A stretch of DNA of 64,000 nucleotides from Pseudomonas sp. JM0905a (GTDB lineage: Bacteria > Pseudomonadota > Gammaproteobacteria > Pseudomonadales > Pseudomonadaceae): the NCBI RefSeq assembly GCF_014700075.1, contig NZ_JACXBU010000008.1:1-64000 (forward strand), written 5' to 3'. How positions within the stretch are numbered: position 1 is the stretch's first letter; each line of letters starts with the position of its first letter. The notes beneath the pieces are model-generated. The model saw nothing but the letters and a program-made list of their open reading frames with translations, was not told the origin of the DNA and did not search any database. Both the position numbers and the translations under genes were made by a program. Positions 28,326 through 37,236 of the stretch are shown in pieces.

Positions 28326-30068
28326 ATGAAAACCTTCGCCCCTACCCTACTGGCCGTCGCGCTGGCTTGTTCCTCGATGGAAAGCTTCGCGGCGGTCGAT
28401 CTCATCCTGCACAACGCCAAGGTGTACACCGCCGAACCCGGCCAGGCCCTGCAACAGGCCGTGGCCGTGGAAGACGGCAAGGTTCGCGCTGTCGGCAGCA
28501 ACGATGACGTACTGACACTCAAGGAATCCGGTACCCAGGTGATCGACCTCGGCGGCAAGGTGCTGATGCCGGGCTTCATCGACTCCCATTCCCACGCCAT
28601 CTTCGGCGGACTGGAGCTGGACTCGGCCAGCCTCGGCGGTCAGCTGGTACCCGTGGCCGAGCTGGAGCGGCGCCTGCGCCAATGGCGCGACAACGGCAAG
28701 GCGCGGCATGGCGACGTGCTCAGCGTCAGCGGCATGCCGTCGGCCGCCTGGGGCCAGGTGGCCGAACTGGAACAGCGCTTCAACCAGGGCGAATGGGCCG
28801 AGGTGCCGATCTTCTTCATGGGCTGGGACCACCACACGGGCTGGGCCAACCGCGCAATGCTGAAACGCGCCGGCGTCGACGCCGCCCTGGTGAAGCGTTT
28901 GAAGGGCGAGGCGCAGGCCACCATCGGTCATCACGACGATGGCCAGCCCAATGGTTTTCTCGCCGACGCCGGCCTGGACCCGGTGATGGCGCAGCTGCCG
29001 CCGGCCACCGCCGAGCAACTGCTGAAGGCGGCCCGCTCGGCGCTGCGCTACAACCTCAGCCTGGGCATCACCGCCTGGATGGACCCAGCGGCCAACGCCG
29101 CACCGGGTGAGCCTCTCTTCGACTTCAAGCCCACCGCCCAGACCCTGGGCGTACTCCCGGCCTACAAGGCACTGGCCGAGAAAGGTGAGCTGACCGCCCA
29201 CGTCGCCGCCCTGCTGGTGGCCAACCCGAAGAGCCGCCCTGCCGACCTTGACACCCTGGACAAGGTGCGCCAGCAGTTCCAGGGCGTGCCCAACCTGACC
29301 CTGCCGGGCATCAAGGTGTTCGCCGATGGCGTGGCGGAAATTCCGGCCCAGACCGCCGCCATGCTCGAGCCCTACAAGAACTCGAACAAGCGTGGAGAGC
29401 TGCTGATCGACCCGGCGCACTTCGGTGAACTGGTCAGCGCCGCCGACGCCCGTGGCTGGCTGGTGCACGTGCATGCCATCGGCGACCGTGCGGTGCGCGA
29501 GTCCCTCAATGGCATCGAGCAGGCGCGCAAGGATCGCCAGAGCGGCATCGCCCACTCGGTTACCCACCTGCAGATGGTCAACCCGAAGGAATTCGCCCGC
29601 TTCAAGCCGCTGGGCGTGATCGCTTCCATGCAGCTCTACTGGGCCAGCGCCGACGAACTCAGCCTGGACCTGGTGCAGCCCTACATCAGCGCCATGGCGT
29701 TTCATTACCAGTATCCGGCCCGCTCGCTGCTGAAGAATGGAGCGACCATTTCCGGCGCCAGCGACTGGCCGGTGACCACCCCGGAGCCCTGGAAGGCGAT
29801 CTACCAGGCGGTCAGCCGCAAAGGTCCCAAGGGCGTGTTGAATGCGGACGAGGAGATCGACCGCGAAACCATGTTCCAGGCCTATACCCTCAACTCCGCT
29901 CGCACCATCGGCCTGGACAAGCAGATCGGCTCCCTCGCCCCCGGCAAGCAGGCCGATCTGATCCTCCTTGACCGCGACGTGTTCCAGGTCGAACCCGAAG
30001 CCCTGCGCGACACCCAGGTACTGAAGACCTGGTTCGCCGGCCGCGAAGTCTTCAACGCCTCTCTCTAA
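28326..30068 (+). CDS. Exported amidohydrolase (Amidohydro_3 type), copy 1
   Basis: A 580-residue metal-dependent amidohydrolase. A signal peptide (MKTFAPTLLAVALACSSMESFA) suggests a periplasmic enzyme. The metal site reads GFIDSHSHAIFGG (about residue 84), with HVHAIGDRAVRES (about 382) and SGASDWPVTTPEPW (about 478) supplying further ligands. The frame is open upstream to 28245, but the start at 28326 gives the signal peptide. It shares about three quarters of its residues with copy 2 (estimated by eye). Substrate unknown; YtcJ-like relatives hydrolyse cyclic amides or carbamates. Confidence 0.84.
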   Translation: MKTFAPTLLAVALACSSMESFAAVDLILHNAKVYTAEPGQALQQAVAVEDGKVRAVGSNDDVLTLKESGTQVIDLGGKVLMPGFIDSHSHAIFGGLELDSASLGGQLVPVAELERRLRQWRDNGKARHGDVLSVSGMPSAAWGQVAELEQRFNQGEWAEVPIFFMGWDHHTGWANRAMLKRAGVDAALVKRLKGEAQATIGHHDDGQPNGFLADAGLDPVMAQLPPATAEQLLKAARSALRYNLSLGITAWMDPAANAAPGEPLFDFKPTAQTLGVLPAYKALAEKGELTAHVAALLVANPKSRPADLDTLDKVRQQFQGVPNLTLPGIKVFADGVAEIPAQTAAMLEPYKNSNKRGELLIDPAHFGELVSAADARGWLVHVHAIGDRAVRESLNGIEQARKDRQSGIAHSVTHLQMVNPKEFARFKPLGVIASMQLYWASADELSLDLVQPYISAMAFHYQYPARSLLKNGATISGASDWPVTTPEPWKAIYQAVSRKGPKGVLNADEEIDRETMFQAYTLNSARTIGLDKQIGSLAPGKQADLILLDRDVFQVEPEALRDTQVLKTWFAGREVFNASL

Positions 30069-30084
30069 ACACAAGAAAGACCCT

Positions 30085-30127
30085 GCTCCGCGCTCCTCCC
30101 CCGCCACTTGGTGGGGGTTGGCGGAGC
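30085..30127 (+). other. Intergenic hairpin, module copy 1
   Basis: An outer stem GCTCCGC/GCGGAGC (30085-30091, 30121-30127) encloses a CCCCC..CCAC/GTGG..GGG stem, 45 bp before the porin start. Copy 2 has a hairpin at the equivalent place, so the structure is probably kept for a function such as differential expression. Confidence 0.5.
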
Positions 30128-30172
30128 CTTGCCTGCATCTGCCCGAACAATCACAACAACGGGAAACCCTCG

Positions 30173-30904
30173 ATGAAACGCGTCACCCTCCTTGCCCTGA
30201 TCCTGGCTCCGCTGGCCTCCCAGGCCGTAGAACTGAACCAAGACTTTTCCCTGCAGGTCGACCTGGCCCTGCTCAGCGACTACCGCACCCGTGGCATCTC
30301 CCAGACCCAGAACGACCCTGCAGCCCAGGCCAGCGCCACCCTGCTGCACAGCAGCGGCCTCTATGCCGGTGTATGGACCTCGAACGTCGATTTCGGCTTC
30401 GGTCTCAAGACCCGCCAGGAAGTGGACTACTACGCCGGCTGGTACTGGCAGGCCACCGATGAGGTGAATCTGGACCTCGGCTACATCAAGTACAGCTATC
30501 CGAAGGAGGGCCAGTTCAACCAGAGCGAGGCCTACGCGATTCTCGGCGCTTACGGCTTCAAGCTCGGCGCCCAGTACTCCAACGACGCGAAGAACCTGAT
30601 CGGCGAAAAACAGGACACGTTCTACAGCTACGTCAGCTACGAGAACACCCTGCCACTGGACGTGGGCCTGAAGCTGCGTTACGGGCGCAACGACTTCAAG
30701 GACCCGCTGTTCTGGTCCGCCCAAGGTGAAAGCTCCGACGCCTACCACGAGTGGGAAGCCAAGCTGACTCGCGATTTCGTCGGCTTCACCTGGGGCCTCG
30801 CCTACATCGACACCGACCTCTCCGACTCGGAGTGTGCGAGCTACTACGGCTTCACCGATGTGTGCAGCTCGACCTGGGTTGCGAGCGTGAGCAAGCGTTT
30901 CTAA
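30173..30904 (+). CDS. TorF-family putative porin, copy 1
   Basis: A 243-residue outer-membrane protein. Signal peptide MKRVTLLALILAPLASQA is followed by beta-rich sequence with SDYRTRGISQTQNDPAAQ, the TorF-family (gcw_chp) pattern, and ends with the aromatic SVSKRF expected for assembly by BAM. Length equals copy 2. It follows the amidohydrolase gene after 104 bp and would admit its substrate through the outer membrane. No channel data exist from sequence. Confidence 0.82.
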   Translation: MKRVTLLALILAPLASQAVELNQDFSLQVDLALLSDYRTRGISQTQNDPAAQASATLLHSSGLYAGVWTSNVDFGFGLKTRQEVDYYAGWYWQATDEVNLDLGYIKYSYPKEGQFNQSEAYAILGAYGFKLGAQYSNDAKNLIGEKQDTFYSYVSYENTLPLDVGLKLRYGRNDFKDPLFWSAQGESSDAYHEWEAKLTRDFVGFTWGLAYIDTDLSDSECASYYGFTDVCSSTWVASVSKRF

Positions 30905-30934
30905 CCCGACCCACGCACTGGCGCAGCTAACCCT

Positions 30935-31030
30935 GTAGGGGCGATTTCAATCGCCAAGCGGACCGCAGGTTCGCCCTATCCAACCGATGGGGCAGCTACG
31001 CCGCCCTTGGCGAATGAATTCGCCCCTACA
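30935..31030. repeat. REP pair between the two module copies
   Basis: Starts GTAGGGGCGATTTCAATCGC. It differs from the pair at 34682-34777 by about three positions over ~95 bases and has the same orientation, one module length away. Confidence 0.88.
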
Positions 31031-31048
31031 ACAGCAAGAGGCGCTCCC

Positions 31049-31966
31049 TCACGCCAACCCGCGCTCCGCAAGAGAACCGGCCAGGAAGTCGATGAACGCC
31101 AGCACCTTGCCGGTGGCGCGGCGGTGGCTGGGGTAGACGGCGAGGATCTGCGCGCCGAAGGCGTCGGGGTCGATCTCGTAGTCGGCCATCAGGCGTACCA
31201 GCCGACCATCGGCGAGATAGGGGGCGGCACTCCACAGCGGCACATGGTAGAGGCCGACACCAGCCAGGGCACTGGCCATCAGCAGGTCGTGGTTGTCGCT
31301 GTCCATGCGCGGTGTAGGCGGCCTGGGCAGGCTCAGGCGCTGTCCGTCACGCTCCACCCACCACCAGGTGCGATCCAGGGCGGCGTGGTAATAGAGCAGC
31401 CAGTCGTGCTGGTCGAGGGTTTCCGGCGTCACCGGCGTCCGGTTGCGGGCGAGGTAGGCCGGGCTGGCGCACAGGGCCAGGCGATTGCTTCCGACCGCCC
31501 TGGCGATCATCCCCGGCTGGTCGCTGCGGCCCTCTCGCAACGCGAGGTCATAACCGGACTCCACCAGATCGACGAAGTCGTCGGACAGGTCCACCCGCAG
31601 GCGAATCTGTGGGTACTCGGCAAGGAAGCCGACGCACACCTCATCGAGAAACGCCCTCCCGAAGGCGAGCGGCGCCGTGAGCCGCAGGCTGCCATGCAGG
31701 CCGTGCTGCAACTGGCCCACCTCCTCCCCTACGTCCTGCAAACGCTGCAGTACCTGCCGGGCGGTTTCCAGGTAGACCCGCCCGGCCTCGGTCAGCACCG
31801 TGCGCCGGGTGCTGCGCTCGAACAGCAGCACGCCAAGGTCATCTTCCAGATGGCTGACAGCCTTGGTCAGGGCCGAAGGGGTCTTGCCCAGTTGCTCGGC
31901 GGCACGGCTGAAACTGCCGTGATCCGCCGTGGCGACGAACATATTGATGGCGCCGAGCTTATCCAT
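31049..31966 (-). CDS. LysR-type regulator, module copy 2
   Basis: A 305-residue LysR regulator beginning MDKLGAINMFVATADHGSFS at 31966, matching the start of copy 1 (an in-frame ATG at 31978 adds four residues). The helix-turn-helix (RAAEQLGKTPSALTKAVSHLE) is nearly identical to copy 1, while the C-terminal domain has diverged more, suggesting similar DNA sites but a different inducer. It diverges from the amidohydrolase at 32073. Confidence 0.85.
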   Translation of the reverse strand: MDKLGAINMFVATADHGSFSRAAEQLGKTPSALTKAVSHLEDDLGVLLFERSTRRTVLTEAGRVYLETARQVLQRLQDVGEEVGQLQHGLHGSLRLTAPLAFGRAFLDEVCVGFLAEYPQIRLRVDLSDDFVDLVESGYDLALREGRSDQPGMIARAVGSNRLALCASPAYLARNRTPVTPETLDQHDWLLYYHAALDRTWWWVERDGQRLSLPRPPTPRMDSDNHDLLMASALAGVGLYHVPLWSAAPYLADGRLVRLMADYEIDPDAFGAQILAVYPSHRRATGKVLAFIDFLAGSLAERGLA

Positions 31967-32050
31967 GAGTTTTTCCATTCAGGAAAAAAGATTTTGCACG
32001 TTTCGGGCGTTCTGCCGGCCCGGGTCAGTCGCTAGTCTCGCTGCCAGATC

Positions 32051-32062
32051 AATAAAAACAAA
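32051..32062 (+). promoter_or_regulatory. Crc/Hfq-type CA motif, amidohydrolase copy 2
   Basis: AATAAAAACAAA contains overlapping AANAANAA matches starting 22 bp before the ATG at 32073, the same spacing as in copy 1. Confidence 0.45.
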
Positions 32063-32072
32063 GGGATTCCCA

Positions 32073-33818
32073 ATGAAAGGCTTCACGCCCTCCCTGCTGA
32101 CCATGGCGCTGGCTTTTTCCTCGATGGACTCCATGGCAGCCGCCGACCTGGTGCTGCTCAATGGCAAGTTGTACACCGCCGATCCCTCCCAGCCCTCGGC
32201 GCAAGCCATGGCGGTAGAGGACGGCAAGGTGCTGAAAGTGGGCACCGACGCCGAGATCAAGGCCCTGGCCGATGGGTCCACCCAGGTCATCGACCTGGCG
32301 GGCAAGCGCCTGCTGCCGGGGCTGATCGATACCCACTCCCACGCCATCTTCGGCGGCCTGGAAATGACCGCGGCCAACCTCGATAGCGAAGAGAACGTAG
32401 CCCTGGCGGATCTGGAAAAACGCCTGCGCGGCTGGCGCGACGACGGCACCGCCCGCCACGGCGACGTGCTGAGCGTCGCCGGCGTGAGCTCCACCTACTG
32501 GAGCAAGGCCGAGGAACTGGGACACATCTTCAACAACGGCGAGTGGGCGAAGGTGCCGGTGGTGTTCATCGGCAGCGACCATCACACCGGCTGGGCCAAC
32601 CAGGCCATGCTCGACCGCGCCGGGGTCAACGCCGCGCTGGTCGCCTCCCTGCCGGAAGCCGAACGGGGGACCGTGGGCACCACCAAGGACGGCAAGCCCA
32701 ACGGCTTCGTGGTGGACGCCGGCTGGGACCGCATCGCCGCCGCCATGCCGCCGGTCAGCGCCGAGGAGCTGCTGCGCGCCGGCGAGGCCGCAGTGAAATA
32801 CAACAACAGCCAGGGCATCACCGCCTGGATGGATCCGGCCGCCAACGCCGCACCGGGCGAAGCGATCTTCGCGCTCAAGCCCACCGAGAAGTCCGTCGGC
32901 GTCCTGCCGGCGTACAAGGCGCTGGCCGACAAGGGCGAGCTGAACGCCCACGTCGCCGCCCTGCTGGTGGCCAACCCGAAGAGCCGCCCTGCCGACCTCG
33001 ACACACTCGACAAGGTTCGCCAGCGCTTCCAGGGCATCCCCAATCTGACCCTGCCCGGCATCAAGGTCTTCGCTGACGGCGTACTGGAATACCCGGCGCA
33101 GAGCGCGGCGCTGATCGACCCGTACAACAACTCGCAGAAGAAAGGCGAGCTGCTGATCGACCCGGCGCATTTCGGCGAGCTGGTGAGCGCGGCCGATGCC
33201 CGTGGCTGGCTGGTGCACATCCACGCCATCGGCGACCGCGCGGTGCGTGAATCCCTCAACGGCATCGAGCAGGCGCGCAAGGATCGCCAGAGCGGCATCA
33301 CCCACTCCATCACCCACCTGCAACTGGTGAATCCGAAGGAGTTCGCCCGCTTCAAGCCGCTGGACGTGATCGCCTCCATGCAACTGCTCTGGGCCTCGGG
33401 GGACGAGTACACCCTGGACATGGTCAAGCCATACGTCAGCGCCTTCGCCTTCCGCTACCAGTACCCGGCCCACTCGCTGCTGCAGCAGGGCGCGACCATC
33501 GCTGGCGCCAGCGACTGGCCGGTGTCCTCGCCCAACCCCTGGCAGGCCATCTACCAGGCGGTGACCCGCGACGGTCCCAAGGGCGTGCTCAACGCCGACG
33601 AGCGCATCGACCGCGAAACCATGCTCCAGGCCTACACCCTCAACGCCGCCCGCACCATCGGCCTGGAACAGCGGATCGGTTCGCTCGCGCCCGGCAAGCA
33701 AGCCGACTTCATCATCCTCGACCGCGACGTGCTCAGCGTCGCCGACAAGGACCTGGCCGACACCCGCGTCCTCAAGACCTACTTCGGCGGCCGCGAAGTC
33801 TTCGATGCCGCGCTCTGA
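32073..33818 (+). CDS. Exported amidohydrolase (Amidohydro_3 type), copy 2
   Basis: A 581-residue paralogue of the protein at 28326-30068 with its own signal peptide (MKGFTPSLLTMALAFSSMDSMA). Metal-site segments are conserved: GLIDTHSHAIFGG, HIHAIGDRAVRES and AGASDWPVSSPNPW. Long identical stretches occur in the C-terminal half (for example NGIEQARKDRQSGI), while the region about residues 200-230 and 395-405 differs, where substrate preference could have changed. ATG at 32073 chosen because it starts the signal peptide. Confidence 0.84.
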   Translation: MKGFTPSLLTMALAFSSMDSMAAADLVLLNGKLYTADPSQPSAQAMAVEDGKVLKVGTDAEIKALADGSTQVIDLAGKRLLPGLIDTHSHAIFGGLEMTAANLDSEENVALADLEKRLRGWRDDGTARHGDVLSVAGVSSTYWSKAEELGHIFNNGEWAKVPVVFIGSDHHTGWANQAMLDRAGVNAALVASLPEAERGTVGTTKDGKPNGFVVDAGWDRIAAAMPPVSAEELLRAGEAAVKYNNSQGITAWMDPAANAAPGEAIFALKPTEKSVGVLPAYKALADKGELNAHVAALLVANPKSRPADLDTLDKVRQRFQGIPNLTLPGIKVFADGVLEYPAQSAALIDPYNNSQKKGELLIDPAHFGELVSAADARGWLVHIHAIGDRAVRESLNGIEQARKDRQSGITHSITHLQLVNPKEFARFKPLDVIASMQLLWASGDEYTLDMVKPYVSAFAFRYQYPAHSLLQQGATIAGASDWPVSSPNPWQAIYQAVTRDGPKGVLNADERIDRETMLQAYTLNAARTIGLEQRIGSLAPGKQADFIILDRDVLSVADKDLADTRVLKTYFGGREVFDAAL

Positions 33819-33844
33819 CAACACGCCCCACCCGCTCCCGCTCT

Positions 33845-33866
33845 GCCCCCGCCCCACGGCGGGGGC
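33845..33866 (+). other. Intergenic hairpin, module copy 2
   Basis: A perfect 9-bp stem GCCCCCGCC (33845-33853) and GGCGGGGGC (33858-33866) with a CCAC loop, 53 bp before the porin start, matching the placement in copy 1. Confidence 0.6.
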
Positions 33867-33919
33867 CGGGCGGAGCCTTGCCCGCATCTGCCATAACAAT
33901 CACAACAACGGGATTCACC

Positions 33920-34651
33920 ATGCGCCGCATCACGCTGCTCGCCCTCACCCTGGCCCCTCTCGCCTGCCAGGCCGTGCAATTGAATGACGACTTCGCCCTG
34001 CAGATAGACCTGAACCTCGCCAGCGACTACCGCACCCGAGGCATTTCACAGACCCAGAACGATCCCTCTGCCCAGGCCGGTGCCACACTGCTGCACAGCA
34101 GCGGCCTCTACGCCGGGGCCTGGACCTCGAACGTGGATTACGGCTTCGGCCTGAAAACCCGCCAGGAAGTGGACTACTACGCCGGCTGGTACTGGCAAGC
34201 CACGGATGAGGTGAACCTGGACCTGGGCTACATCAAGTACAGCTACCCGAAGGAAAGCCAGTTCAACCAGAGCGAGGTCTACGCCATCCTCGGCGCCTAT
34301 GGCTTCCAACTGGCGGCCTACTACTCCAACGACGCCTCCACCGTCTTCGGCGAAGACCAGGACGCGCTCTACAGCTACGTCGGCTACCAGGCCAGCCTGC
34401 CCCTGGAAGTCGGCCTGGAACTGCGCTACGGGCGCATGGACTTCAAGGACCCGATGTTCTGGTCGACCGCTGGCGACAGCACCGACAGCTTCCACGAGTG
34501 GCAGGCCAAGCTGACTCGCGACTTCGTCGGCGTCACCTGGGGCCTCTCCTACATCGACACCGACCTCTCCGAGGCCGAATGCGCCAGCAACTACGGTTTC
34601 ACCGATGTCTGCACCGCGACCTGGGTGGCGAGCGTGAGCAAGAGTTTCTGA
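33920..34651 (+). CDS. TorF-family putative porin, copy 2
   Basis: A 243-residue paralogue of the protein at 30173-30904, with signal peptide MRRITLLALTLAPLACQA, SDYRTRGISQTQNDPSAQ and a final SVSKSF. The leader ACAATCACAACAACGGG is nearly identical in both copies. A Cys near the cleavage site is new in this copy but does not make a good lipobox. Frame is open upstream to 33878; ATG at 33920 keeps the signal peptide. Confidence 0.82.
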   Translation: MRRITLLALTLAPLACQAVQLNDDFALQIDLNLASDYRTRGISQTQNDPSAQAGATLLHSSGLYAGAWTSNVDYGFGLKTRQEVDYYAGWYWQATDEVNLDLGYIKYSYPKESQFNQSEVYAILGAYGFQLAAYYSNDASTVFGEDQDALYSYVGYQASLPLEVGLELRYGRMDFKDPMFWSTAGDSTDSFHEWQAKLTRDFVGVTWGLSYIDTDLSEAECASNYGFTDVCTATWVASVSKSF

Positions 34652-34681
34652 TCCGGAACACGAACCAGAGCTCGCTACCCT

Positions 34682-34777
34682 GTAGGGGCGATTTCAATCG
34701 CCAAGCGGACCGCAGGTTCGCCCTATTCCAACGGATGGGGCAGCTGCGCCGCCCTTGGCGAATGAATTCGCCCCTAC
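34682..34777. repeat. REP pair at the right edge of the duplicated module
   Basis: Almost identical to the pair at 30935-31030 (one base insertion and two substitutions by eye), same orientation, 3747 bp away. Confidence 0.88.
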
Positions 34778-34843
34778 GAGGGTTCGCCCCACTGTTGTTG
34801 CATCGCCAAACTGTTCCGCCAATTTGAAAGCAAGTTGTGGATT

Positions 34844-34865
34844 GCGCCGCCTTCCCGGGCGGCGC
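34844..34865 (+). other. Leader hairpin before the EamA gene
   Basis: GCGCCGCC (34844-34851) pairs with GGCGGCGC (34858-34865), 6-nt loop, ending 31 bp before the ATG at 34897. No T-run follows, so it is more likely a leader structure than a terminator. Confidence 0.45.
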
Positions 34866-34896
34866 ATCTTGCCGGCTCCACTGCCCGGAGCCTGCC

Positions 34897-35805
34897 ATGA
34901 AACCCGCCGACCTCGTCCGCCTGTTGAGCCTCGCCGCCATCTGGGGCGCCAGCTTCCTGTTCATCCGCATGCTGGTGCCGGAAATCGGCGCACTGCCCAC
35001 GGCCTTCCTGCGGGTGCTGCTGTCGGCCATGGGCCTGGCGGTGATCCTTGCGGCGCTGCGCAGCAATTGGGACTTTCGCGGCAAGCTGGGCAAGACATTG
35101 GTGATCGGCATCGTCAGCTCGGGCGTTCCGGCAGCGATGTACGCCCTGGCAGCCAAGGTGCTGCCGGCCGGCTACTCGGCCATTTTCAACGCCACTACGC
35201 CGCTGATGGGGGTTTTGATCGGCGCGCTGTTATTCAGCGAGAAACTCACCGGCGCCAAGGCGGGTGGCGTGTTGCTGGGGCTGGCGGGAGTTGCCGTGCT
35301 GACCCGAACCGGGCCGGTGGCCTTCGACACCCAGTTGCTCTGGGGTGCGGCGGCCTGCCTGGTGGCGACCACCTGCTATGGCTTCGCTGGCTTCATGACC
35401 AAACGCTGGATCACCGAGGCCGGCGGCATGGACAGCGGCATGGTGGCGCTGGGTTGCCAGATCGGCGCTACCCTGTGCCTGGTGCCAGTGTTCGCCTGGG
35501 ATGCCCCGAGCATGCCGCTGGAACCCCTGCTGCAGCCCGGCACCTGGCTGTCCCTGGCGGCGCTGGGTTTCCTCTGCACGTCCTTCGCTTACATCCTCTA
35601 CTTCCGCCTGATCGCCAACGTCGGCCCGGTGAAGACCATGACCGTGACCTTCCTGATCCCGCCCTTCGGCGTGTTCTGGGGTGTGCTGCTGCTCGGGGAG
35701 TCCGTATCGATGGCGCACCTGCAAGGCGGCGTGCTGATCGCCCTGGCGCTGTGGCTGGTGCTCAAGCCGGCGGCGGTGCCGGCTGCAGCGAAATCGGCCG
35801 GTTAA
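34897..35805 (+). CDS. EamA/DMT-family transporter
   Basis: A 302-residue membrane protein with ten hydrophobic segments in two EamA repeats. The first repeat begins LLSLAAIWGASFLFIRM, and the second contains LGFLCTSFAYILYFRLI. DMT proteins usually export amino acids or other metabolites; substrate unknown. ATG at 34897 follows CGGAG. Monocistronic between two REP pairs. Confidence 0.84.
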   Translation: MKPADLVRLLSLAAIWGASFLFIRMLVPEIGALPTAFLRVLLSAMGLAVILAALRSNWDFRGKLGKTLVIGIVSSGVPAAMYALAAKVLPAGYSAIFNATTPLMGVLIGALLFSEKLTGAKAGGVLLGLAGVAVLTRTGPVAFDTQLLWGAAACLVATTCYGFAGFMTKRWITEAGGMDSGMVALGCQIGATLCLVPVFAWDAPSMPLEPLLQPGTWLSLAALGFLCTSFAYILYFRLIANVGPVKTMTVTFLIPPFGVFWGVLLLGESVSMAHLQGGVLIALALWLVLKPAAVPAAAKSAG

Positions 35806-35822
35806 TTGCCGGGCGGTTTTCT

Positions 35823-35918
35823 GTAGGGGCGAATTCATTCGCCAAGGAGCACGCAGTGCTCCCCCGAATCCCTCAGGGCGGACCTTCGGTCCGCATGGCG
35901 AATGAATTCGCCCCTACA
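35823..35918. repeat. REP pair
   Basis: Inverted GTAGGGGCGAATTCATTCGC halves between the convergent EamA and binding-protein genes. Confidence 0.85.
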
Positions 35919-35939
35919 CAAGATCGTACGAGGCCAGTC

Positions 35940-37025
35940 CTAGCGACCTGTCTTGACCGCACTCCACACGCGGGTACGCACGCGGTCGATCTTCGGCGGC
36001 ATCGACTCCAGGGCGAAGAGGTTCTTCATCACATCGGCCGGCGGGTAGATCGCCGGGTCGGCCTTGATGCCGGCTTCCACCAGCGAGTTGGCGGCGGAGT
36101 TGCCGTTGGCGTAGCGCACCGAGTTGCTGATGCCGGCCATCACCTCAGGCCGCAGCAGGAAATTGAGGAAGGCATAGCCGGCCGCCTCGTCGGGAGCGTC
36201 GGCGGGCATGGCGACCATGTCGAACCACATGGGCGAGCCTTCCTTGGGCGTGGAGTACTGGATGTTCACGCCGTTGTTGGCTTCCTTGGCACGGGTGGCG
36301 GCCTGGAGGATGTCGCCGGAGAAGCCGACGGCCACGCAGATGTCGCCATTGGCCAGGTCGCTGACGTACTTCGAGGAGTGGAAGTAGGTGATGTAGGGAC
36401 GCACCTTCATCAGCTCGGCCTGGGCTGTCTTGTAGTCCTCCGCCTTCTGGCTGTGGTGCGGCAGGCCCAGGTAGTTGAGGGTGATGGGCAGGAGTTCCGG
36501 GCCGTTGTCGAGCACGGCGACGCCGCACTTGGCGAGCTTCTCCATGTTCTCGGGCTTGAAGAACAGGTCCCAGGAATCCACCGGGGCGTTGTCGCCCAGC
36601 ACCGCCTTCACCTTGTCGACGTTGTAGCCGATGCCGGTGCTGCCCCACAGATAGGGGAAGCCGTACTGGTTGCCCGGATCGTTCACTTCCAGCGCCTTGA
36701 GCAGCACCGGGTTGAGGTTCTTCCAGTTGGGCAGCTGGCTCTTGTCCAGCCTCTTCAGCGCGCCGGCCTGGATCTGCTTGGCCATGAAGTGGTTGGACGG
36801 CACCACCACGTCGTAGCCGGATTGGCCGGTCATCAGTTTGCCGTCGAGGGTCTCGTTGCTGTCGTAGACGTCGTAGCTGGCCGGGATGCCGGTTTCCTTG
36901 CTGAAGTTGGCGACAGTGTCCGGGGCGATGTATTCGCTCCAGTTGTAGATCTTCACCGTATCGGCTGCCTGGGCGGCGGCGGACATGGCCAGCGTCAGAA
37001 GGAGGGGCGCGAAGGAACGTGTCAT
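35940..37025 (-). CDS. Polyamine ABC transporter binding protein (PotF/SpuD-like), second orphan
   Basis: A 361-residue periplasmic protein, the same length as the protein at 21895-22980 and clearly related: signal peptide MTRSFAPLLLTLAMSAAAQA, then VKIYNWSEYIAPDTVANFS, YDVYDSNETLDGKLMTG and a C-terminal VRTRVWSAVKTGR. ATG at 37025 with AGGA upstream. It has no permease or ATPase neighbours. Two orphan polyamine-binding proteins in one window suggest that several receptors feed one transporter or that some serve signalling. Confidence 0.86.
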   Translation of the reverse strand: MTRSFAPLLLTLAMSAAAQAADTVKIYNWSEYIAPDTVANFSKETGIPASYDVYDSNETLDGKLMTGQSGYDVVVPSNHFMAKQIQAGALKRLDKSQLPNWKNLNPVLLKALEVNDPGNQYGFPYLWGSTGIGYNVDKVKAVLGDNAPVDSWDLFFKPENMEKLAKCGVAVLDNGPELLPITLNYLGLPHHSQKAEDYKTAQAELMKVRPYITYFHSSKYVSDLANGDICVAVGFSGDILQAATRAKEANNGVNIQYSTPKEGSPMWFDMVAMPADAPDEAAGYAFLNFLLRPEVMAGISNSVRYANGNSAANSLVEAGIKADPAIYPPADVMKNLFALESMPPKIDRVRTRVWSAVKTGR

Positions 37026-37236
37026 TGTCTTTGTGTCCTGGCTGCTTGTGGATCGAGACCCCCGTCGTGCGGGGCCTTCAGCTTCGCGATCACCGCCGCC
37101 AGTGACAATGCGCGACAAGTCCCAGCGTGCCCGCGAGGAAGCCTGACCTGAAGCAAAACCGGGCCATTTGCGCCGTCTACACTTCAGCCTTGACCGGCCC
37201 GCCTGTCCGGGGCCGCGCACTGCAAGGATGGCCCTG

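Noticed and set aside
33920-33980. Lipoprotein signal in porin copy 2 (LACQA)
   Set aside because: The residues before the Cys (PLA) do not fit the lipobox, and copy 1 has Ser at this position.
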